Below, piece by piece: positions 58,843 through 64,000 of a DNA stretch of 64,000 nucleotides. The first letter of the stretch is position 1; each line of letters opens with the position of its first letter. The position numbers were made by a program, and so were the translations under genes. The stretch comes from CAYQQR01 sp964420035 (GTDB lineage: Bacteria; Bacteroidota; Bacteroidia; Bacteroidales; SM23-62): assembly GCA_964420035.1 (NCBI GenBank), contig CAYQQR010000016.1, forward strand, positions 1-64,000. The letters run 5' to 3'. Under the pieces are notes generated by a model, which saw nothing but the letters and a program-made list of their open reading frames with translations, was not told the origin of the DNA and did no database searches.

Positions 58843-59889
58843 ATGCGTTCGCTCTTTTTTTTAGTCTTTTGCTCCTTCCTTATTCATCCGGCAAGCACTC
58901 AGGTAGGGGGCCGGGGAACCTATGGGTTCTTAAACCTGCCGAATTCTGCCCGTGTTTCTGCATTGGGCGGAAAGCTTATTTCAATTGATGACAACGACCT
59001 GAACCTGGTATTCAACAATCCCGCCTTGCTAAACCGGGAAATGACACATGACATTGTCTTGAATTACGTTGATTATCTCACGGATATCAATTTCGGCTAT
59101 TTCTCCTATGCCTACGGTCCATCCGGCAAAAATACCTACGCTTTTGGTCTTCATTATGTTAATTATGGCGACTTTATTGCGGCCGATCAACTGGGGAACA
59201 TCACCGGGGATTTTTCGGCAGCCGAGTATGCCTTTATGTTCAGTTATTCCAGGCAAATTGATTCCAGTTTCCGGATGGGTGTGAACTTTAAACCTGTTTA
59301 TTCTTCCCTGGAGAAATATAATTCCTTTGGTGTCACACTGGATGCCGGGCTCTCTTATTCCAGTCCCGACCGCCTGTTCAATGCTTCTTTGGTTTTCAAG
59401 AATATCGGTACCCAGATCGTTCCCTACAGAAAGGGCAATTATGAAACCCTTCCTTTCGAGATACAGGCCGGGGTGAGCCAGAAGCTGAGACATGCCCCTT
59501 TTCGTTTTATCTTGTTGTTGCAACATCTTCAACGCTATAATCTCCGCTATGATGACCCCGAAGGATCCGAAAAAATTGATCCCCTGACCGGGGAACCGGT
59601 GAAGGAGAATATACTGGATGTCTTTTCCGATAATATGCTCCGGCATGCCCTGTTTGGGATTGAGATCATCCCGGTAGATGCCCTGATGATTAGAATCGGT
59701 TATAACTATCAGCGCAGAAAAGAATTACAGATCGAACAGAAACTGGGAGGCGTGGGCTTCAGCTGGGGATTCGGCCTGAGGATATCGAAATTCCATATCA
59801 GCTACGGCCGGGCGACCTATCATCTTGCCGGCGCCACCAATCATTTTTCCCTATCTACCAACCCGGGCAACTTCTTAACAAGGTTCTGA
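58843..59889 (+). CDS. porQ: Type IX secretion system protein PorQ
   Basis: PorQ is an outer-membrane beta-barrel of the FadL-like fold needed for type IX secretion in Bacteroidota. The 348-residue product has a signal peptide (FLVFCSFLIHPASTQ), the N-terminal TYGFLNLPNSARVSALGG motif typical of PorQ/PorV-type barrels, DLNLVFNNPALL, many alternating aromatic strands, and a C-terminal aromatic residue (RF). Its location immediately upstream of cmk is also seen in other Bacteroidota, supporting the call. Other por/gld genes are not in the window. Confidence 0.85.
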   Translation: MRSLFFLVFCSFLIHPASTQVGGRGTYGFLNLPNSARVSALGGKLISIDDNDLNLVFNNPALLNREMTHDIVLNYVDYLTDINFGYFSYAYGPSGKNTYAFGLHYVNYGDFIAADQLGNITGDFSAAEYAFMFSYSRQIDSSFRMGVNFKPVYSSLEKYNSFGVTLDAGLSYSSPDRLFNASLVFKNIGTQIVPYRKGNYETLPFEIQAGVSQKLRHAPFRFILLLQHLQRYNLRYDDPEGSEKIDPLTGEPVKENILDVFSDNMLRHALFGIEIIPVDALMIRIGYNYQRRKELQIEQKLGGVGFSWGFGLRISKFHISYGRATYHLAGATNHFSLSTNPGNFLTRF

Positions 59890-59940
59890 TATATAAACAG
59901 GATCGGTTTTCCTTGTAAATTCAATTAACTTTACAGTATC

Positions 59941-60630
59941 ATGAAGGATTTGATCATCTCCATTGACGGGTATTCATCCTCGGGTAAAAGCACATATGCC
60001 CGGAAGCTTGCACATCGCCTCAATTATCTCCACATCGACAGCGGCGCCATGTACCGGGGGGTAACCCTTTATATCCTTCAGCATCAGTTGATCCGGGAAG
60101 GGAAAATTGCCATTGAAGAATTGATTCGTGAATTGCCCCGCATTCAGCTTAACTTTAAACATGTTCCCGGCAGGGAACCGGTCCTGTTCATGAACGGAAA
60201 GAACATCTCCCGCGAGATCAGGGAAAACGATGTTTCCGATTGGGTCAGTGAAGTAAGTGCCATTCCTGAAGTACGGGAATACCTTGTAAAACAGCAGCGA
60301 GCAATAGGAAAGGATAAACGGGTGGTTATGGAAGGAAGGGATATCGGCAGTGTGGTATTCCCGGATGCTGATCTGAAGATCTTCCTGGTGGCCGATCCGG
60401 ATATTCGTGCGCGGAGAAGATACAAGGAATTTCTAGAGAAGGGATACCAGGCAGATTACGAAGAGGTTAGGAAGAACCTGTTGAAACGGGACCGCATCGA
60501 CAGCACCCGGGAAGTCAGTCCCTTGATAAAGCCCGAAGATGCCCTGGTTCTGGACAACAGTCACATGACCCCGGATGAACAGGTCGAATGGACCCTCGGG
60601 GTCATTAGAGAAAAGTATGGTGATGACTAA
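59941..60630 (+). CDS. cmk: Cytidylate kinase
   Basis: Cmk phosphorylates CMP and dCMP. The 229-residue protein has P-loop SIDGYSSSGKSTYARKLA, HIDSGAMYRGVTLY, the NMP-binding insert with VSEVSAIPEVREYLV, and VVMEGRDIGSVVFPDADLKI, plus the LID region RARRRYKEF. The family often has GPAGSGKST in the P-loop; GYSSSGKST is the usual Bacteroidota variant. It overlaps ispH by 8-14 bp, depending on which ispH start is used. Confidence 0.96.
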   Translation: MKDLIISIDGYSSSGKSTYARKLAHRLNYLHIDSGAMYRGVTLYILQHQLIREGKIAIEELIRELPRIQLNFKHVPGREPVLFMNGKNISREIRENDVSDWVSEVSAIPEVREYLVKQQRAIGKDKRVVMEGRDIGSVVFPDADLKIFLVADPDIRARRRYKEFLEKGYQADYEEVRKNLLKRDRIDSTREVSPLIKPEDALVLDNSHMTPDEQVEWTLGVIREKYGDD

Positions 60631-61492
60631 AATCCACATCCATCAGCGTTCAGGATTTTGTACGGGAGTCAATCGGGCCATCCGTATAGCCGAGGCCTAC
60701 CTTGAGAAGCATGATGAGCTTCCTGTACTGGGTGAGCTGATCCATAACCCGGAGGAATCCAATCGACTCGGTCAAAAAGGATTAAGAGTAATCAATGAGG
60801 AAAAAATGAAGCAACTTCATGGTACAAGCCTTCTGATACGCTCTCATGGTGTTCGTCCCGGGATTTATAAGCTGGCAGAAAAGAATCAATTGCGTCTGAT
60901 CGATGCCACCTGTCCCATGGTCAAGACACTGCAGGATAAGATCAGGGAGACCGGTAAGGAGGCTGGAGCGCTGGATCGTCAGATTGTGATCTTCGGCAAA
61001 AAGGAACATCCTGAAGTGACCGGGCTGATTGGTAACAGCCGGGTTTCTGCTGTTGTTGTATACAAGGATAGTGATCTGGACCAGATCGATGTAACCCGGG
61101 GTGTCTACCTTTTTGCACAGACCACCATGGACCAGAAATCTTATGAACTCATAAGCGAAAAGATCAGGTCGGTACTCCAACCCGGCGTTCCCTTTAAAAA
61201 ATTTGACAGCTTGTGCAGGCAATGCGTAAGAAGGGCAGAGGATATCGCAGATTTTGCTTCCCGGATGGATATGGTTGTGTTTGTCTCCGGGCGGAACAGT
61301 TCGAATGGACGGATGCTTTATCAACGTTGTGTTGACCGGAATCCTTCAATGTATTGGATCACCAGCAAAGAAGAATTGCAAGGGGAATGGCTCCGGGACG
61401 CTAACCAAATAGGGGTATGTGGTTCTGCTTCCACACCGATGTGGTACCTTGAAGAGGTTAAGAGATCAATCGAAAAAATAATCAAAATTTAA
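60617..61492 (+). CDS. ispH: 4-hydroxy-3-methylbut-2-enyl diphosphate reductase
   Basis: IspH performs the last step of the MEP isoprenoid pathway with a [4Fe-4S] cluster. The 291-residue product (ATG 60617; ATG 60623 is equally possible) has the three cluster cysteines in SGFCTGVNRA, IDATCPMV and FDSLCRQCVRR. The substrate histidines are in LGELIHNP, IRSHGV and KKEHPEVTG, and FVSGRNSSNGRML and GSASTPMWYLEEV complete the active site. A longer frame to 60575 lies inside cmk and is not used. An additional nearby Cys in CRQC is unusual but probably not a ligand. Confidence 0.95.
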   Translation: MVMTKIHIHQRSGFCTGVNRAIRIAEAYLEKHDELPVLGELIHNPEESNRLGQKGLRVINEEKMKQLHGTSLLIRSHGVRPGIYKLAEKNQLRLIDATCPMVKTLQDKIRETGKEAGALDRQIVIFGKKEHPEVTGLIGNSRVSAVVVYKDSDLDQIDVTRGVYLFAQTTMDQKSYELISEKIRSVLQPGVPFKKFDSLCRQCVRRAEDIADFASRMDMVVFVSGRNSSNGRMLYQRCVDRNPSMYWITSKEELQGEWLRDANQIGVCGSASTPMWYLEEVKRSIEKIIKI

Positions 61493-61535
61493 AACCGGAC
61501 TTCATTAATAGGCTTCAACTTCATTTTATATTCAC

Positions 61536-61543
61536 TAATTTTG
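61536..61543 (+). promoter_or_regulatory. Candidate -7 element of pfkA
   Basis: TAATTTTG matches TAnnTTTG and sits 52 bp before the pfkA start. The -33 region is not a good match. Confidence 0.5.
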
Positions 61544-61595
61544 TGAGCTATTCTGATGACCGGTATGGTTTAAATAAGAAAAAAATGATTACCAG

Positions 61596-62576
61596 ATGAC
61601 TAAGATTAAAAAAATAGGGGTATTGACATCCGGTGGAGATGCTCCGGGTATGAACTCCGCCATCCGGGCCGTGGTCCGCACTGCCATTTACAACAAGTTA
61701 CGTGTTATAGGTATTCGTCATGGATACCAGGGAATGATCAACGGTCATTTCAAGGAACTCAAGGCCCATAGTGTCAGCGATATCATTCAAAAAGGAGGCA
61801 CCATATTAAAAACCGCAAGGAGTAAGGAATTCAGGACGGTGCAGGGTCGTAAACAGGCATACGAAAAAATCAGGAATGCAGGGATTGATGCTGTGGTTGT
61901 TATCGGTGGAGACGGTACCCTGGCCGGTGCTCGTAAGTTTTCAGAAGAGCATGACGTGCCTTTTGTAGGGATCCCCGGAACCATCGACAATGATATTTAC
62001 GGTACCGATTATACCATTGGCTATGATACGGCATTAAATACCGTGGTAGAAGCCGTCGATAAGATCCGGGATACAGCCAGTTCGCACAACCGTTTGTTCT
62101 TTATTGAAGTGATGGGCCGGGATGCCGGTTTCATCGCGCTCCGTTCGGGTATTGCCTGTGGTGCGGAGGCCATATTGATACCGGAAGTCAAAGGCCAGGT
62201 TGAGAATCTCAAGGATTTCCTTGAGAAAGGTTTCAAGCGGAAAAAATCAAGTAACATCATTATTGTTGCTGAAGGAGACGAAGCCGGAGGCGCTTATACC
62301 ATTGCACGGAAGGTAAAAAGCGATTTCAAGGATTATGATGTGCGTGTTTCAGTCCTGGGCCATATTCAGCGCGGCGGCACCCCTTCAGCCTTCGACAGGG
62401 TTACCGCCAGTTTCTTCGGTAATGCTGCGGTTGAGGCTTTACTGGATGATCAGAAATCGGTCATGATAGGAATGATCAACAGCGAGATAGTGCACATAAC
62501 TTTTAATAAAGCCATTAAAATGCACAAGCAGGTGGACATGGACAAACTGAAGATTGCTGAGATCCTGTCTGTCTGA
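61596..62576 (+). CDS. pfkA: ATP-dependent 6-phosphofructokinase
   Basis: Pfk commits fructose 6-phosphate to glycolysis. The 326-residue product shows GVLTSGGDAPGMNSAIRAVV, the ATP site GGDGTLAGA, PGTIDNDIYGTDYTIGYDTA (Asp catalytic, in part) and EVMGRDAGFIAL. The Gly in GGDGT (Asp in some PPi enzymes) favours ATP use. HIQRGGTPSAFDR is the sugar-phosphate site. It is 7 bp before priA and probably co-transcribed. Confidence 0.96.
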   Translation: MTKIKKIGVLTSGGDAPGMNSAIRAVVRTAIYNKLRVIGIRHGYQGMINGHFKELKAHSVSDIIQKGGTILKTARSKEFRTVQGRKQAYEKIRNAGIDAVVVIGGDGTLAGARKFSEEHDVPFVGIPGTIDNDIYGTDYTIGYDTALNTVVEAVDKIRDTASSHNRLFFIEVMGRDAGFIALRSGIACGAEAILIPEVKGQVENLKDFLEKGFKRKKSSNIIIVAEGDEAGGAYTIARKVKSDFKDYDVRVSVLGHIQRGGTPSAFDRVTASFFGNAAVEALLDDQKSVMIGMINSEIVHITFNKAIKMHKQVDMDKLKIAEILSV

Positions 62577-62583
62577 TTGCTTT

Positions 62584-64000
62584 ATGAAGCAATTTGCCGA
62601 TATTATTTTACCGCTTCCCCTTAATGATCATTTCACCTACAGGATCCCGCCGGAAGTTTCTTCGTTCCTGAAGCCGGGCACGCGTGTCCAGGTGCCCTTT
62701 GGCAAGAATAAGACTTATGCAGGAATGGTAAGGCTCATCCATGATTCAGGCGCCGGTGATATCAGGATACGGGACATACTGGAAGTCCTGGATGAAAAAC
62801 CCATCCTTGCCGAAAGCCACTTTCTTTTTTGGGAATGGATGGCCCGTTACTATATGTGCAGTCTCGGGGAGATTTACCGGGCTGCCCTACCTTCCGGAGA
62901 AGCAAGAAAAAAAACCTGGAGTCCCTTAAAAGAAAGATACGTCCGGCTGAATGAACACTGGCAGGATGAAGAGCGCCTGAGCCCATTGCTGGATCAATAC
63001 AAAAAAGCACCTGCACAGAAAGATATTATCTTGAAATACCTGGAACTTTCAGGATTATTTTCTGCTTATCCTGTAAAGGAAGTTTCCCGGCATGCCCTCG
63101 TACAGAAGTCAGGGAGGGCGGCCCCAGCGTATCAGCAACTCCTCCGGCAAGAGGTTCTCTGCGAATACGAGCTGGAAAAGTCACGGTTGTCCGATACGCC
63201 TAAAGAAAGTCTTGAAATTGCCTTCTTATCGGAAGCCCAGCTCAGGGCCAAATCAGCAATTGAAAAACAACCTGGGAACAAACAGGTGGTCCTGCTGCAC
63301 GGGGTGGCTTCCAGTGGGAAGACCGAGGTGTATATGCACATGGCAAAGCAGGTACTGAGCGAGGGAAAGCAGGTACTGTTCATGCTGCCTGAAATCGCTC
63401 TCACTGCTCAGATTATTTCCAGGGTGAGCAAGGTCTTTGGCAGGAAAGTGGCCTTTTATCATTCCAGGCAGGGCCGGGCGATGCGCTTTGAGGTTTTTCG
63501 TAAAGCTTTTCAGCGGGAAACAGATGAGGCGCAGATCATTATCGCTCCGCGGTCGGGCGTTTTCCTTCCATTCCGGGATCTGGGACTGGTTATCGTAGAC
63601 GAGGAGCAGGACAGTTCCTATAAGCAGCAAAATCCCGCTCCACGTTACCATGGGAGGGATGCAGCAATTTACCTGGCCTCCCTGAATCAGGCCCGGGTGC
63701 TGCTGGGATCGGCCACTCCTTCCCTGGAAAGTTATTTCAATGCAGAAAGAGGTAAATACGGACTGGTAGAACTGAAGGACCGTTATGTTCCCGGACTGCC
63801 ACCGGATATGCTTATGCTCGACATGAAACATGCCTATCGGAAAAAGCGGGTCCGGGGACATTTCTCAGAAAAGCTTGTTTCCTTGATCGGCGAGAGCCTG
63901 GAGCAGAGAGAACAGGTCATTCTTTTCCAGAACCGCAGGGGCTACGCGCCTTACCTGGAATGTCGTGAGTGCGGATTCGTCCCGGTTTGCAAACATTGCG
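62584..64000 (+). CDS. priA: Primosomal protein N' (PriA helicase), 3' part outside the window
   Basis: PriA restarts stalled replication forks. The first 472 codons are present; the gene continues past the window edge. The N-terminal 3'-DNA-end-binding domain reads FADIILPLPLNDHFTYRIP. The helicase core has Walker A GVASSGKTEVYM (residues 240-247 for GVASSGKT), LPEIALTAQI, RSGVFLPFRDLGLVIVDEEQ and GSATPSLESY. The DEEH box of the family is DEEQ here (Gln342). The last visible codons give zinc cysteines 460, 463, 469 and 472. Start ATG 62584 is 7 bp after the pfkA stop. Confidence 0.95.
   Translation, partial: MKQFADIILPLPLNDHFTYRIPPEVSSFLKPGTRVQVPFGKNKTYAGMVRLIHDSGAGDIRIRDILEVLDEKPILAESHFLFWEWMARYYMCSLGEIYRAALPSGEARKKTWSPLKERYVRLNEHWQDEERLSPLLDQYKKAPAQKDIILKYLELSGLFSAYPVKEVSRHALVQKSGRAAPAYQQLLRQEVLCEYELEKSRLSDTPKESLEIAFLSEAQLRAKSAIEKQPGNKQVVLLHGVASSGKTEVYMHMAKQVLSEGKQVLFMLPEIALTAQIISRVSKVFGRKVAFYHSRQGRAMRFEVFRKAFQRETDEAQIIIAPRSGVFLPFRDLGLVIVDEEQDSSYKQQNPAPRYHGRDAAIYLASLNQARVLLGSATPSLESYFNAERGKYGLVELKDRYVPGLPPDMLMLDMKHAYRKKRVRGHFSEKLVSLIGESLEQREQVILFQNRRGYAPYLECRECGFVPVCKHC

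Noticed and set aside
1..64000. CRISPR array, prophage, integrase or insertion sequence
   Set aside because: I saw no regularly spaced repeats, transposase, integrase or phage structural genes anywhere; the repeats found are short gap-filling words and hairpins.

Overview
The window comes from a chromosome of the phylum Bacteroidota, probably Bacteroidales/Marinilabiliales or a relative. The evidence is: repeated TAnnTTTG -7 promoter elements; a type IX secretion protein (PorQ) upstream of cmk; many lipoproteins with an SC-type lipobox; DUF4369/TlpA lipoproteins; a Bacteroid-trp-type leader peptide attenuator; a RecQ with the long C-terminal extension seen in this phylum; and a glycogen synthase-phosphorylase fusion. 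Gene density is high and almost everything is core metabolism or housekeeping. I see no prophage, insertion sequence, CRISPR array or defence island.

Layout. 1-9.9 kb: a PPDK regulatory kinase/phosphorylase, a CapA-like protein, a DCC-family thiol protein, a sodium-type membrane pyrophosphatase (hppA), lpxH, two tandem TlpA-like lipoproteins (one without its CxxC) and gatB. 9.9-20.9 kb: a glycogen/alpha-glucan cluster with a GH133 debranching enzyme, a GT4 glycosyltransferase, a GH57 amylase, a 1410-residue GT3 synthase + GT35 phosphorylase fusion, and a convergent branching enzyme. 21-32 kb: ribF, ahcY, small lipoproteins, greA (with a terminator in its leader), a HIT protein, ruvC, an S41 protease, an EamA transporter, serS, and rpmA/rplU with a long basic L21 tail. 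32-38.6 kb: a same-strand run of bifunctional nuclease, CNT nucleoside transporter, hybrid histidine kinase, GT2 and an OppC-like permease. 38.6-39.0 kb: a noncoding gap between convergent genes that is packed with hairpins and includes a candidate structured RNA. 39-45.7 kb: an ABC-2 exporter pair, recQ, tatC, lptB and an SMP-30-like protein. 45.8-49.2 kb: tRNA-Leu(UAG), tig, clpP, clpX. 49.2-56.8 kb: a complete trp operon EGDCFBA plus a DAHP synthase, behind a TTTG/TACATTTG promoter, a 23-codon Trp-rich leader peptide and an attenuator. 56.9-64 kb: a lipoprotein, an EamA transporter, porQ, cmk, ispH, pfkA and a priA that runs off the right edge.

How the genes work together. The glycogen block holds elongation, branching, debranching and phosphorolysis in one place, and pfkA and the PPDK regulator also lie in the window. 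The trp operon places the first step of aromatic biosynthesis under the same tryptophan-sensing leader as the tryptophan-specific steps. The tig-clpP-clpX block is the usual protein folding and quality-control cassette.

I did not find a clear new multi-gene system. The best candidates for undescribed biology are noncoding: the 124-nt element at 38667-38790 closed by a 13-bp helix, the chain of trinucleotide-loop hairpins beside it, a second hairpin cluster at 29359-29463, and the leader terminator of greA. Among proteins, the TlpA paralogue without cysteines, the Rieske-like lipoprotein without histidine ligands and the PriA with DEEQ instead of DEEH are the ones to check.
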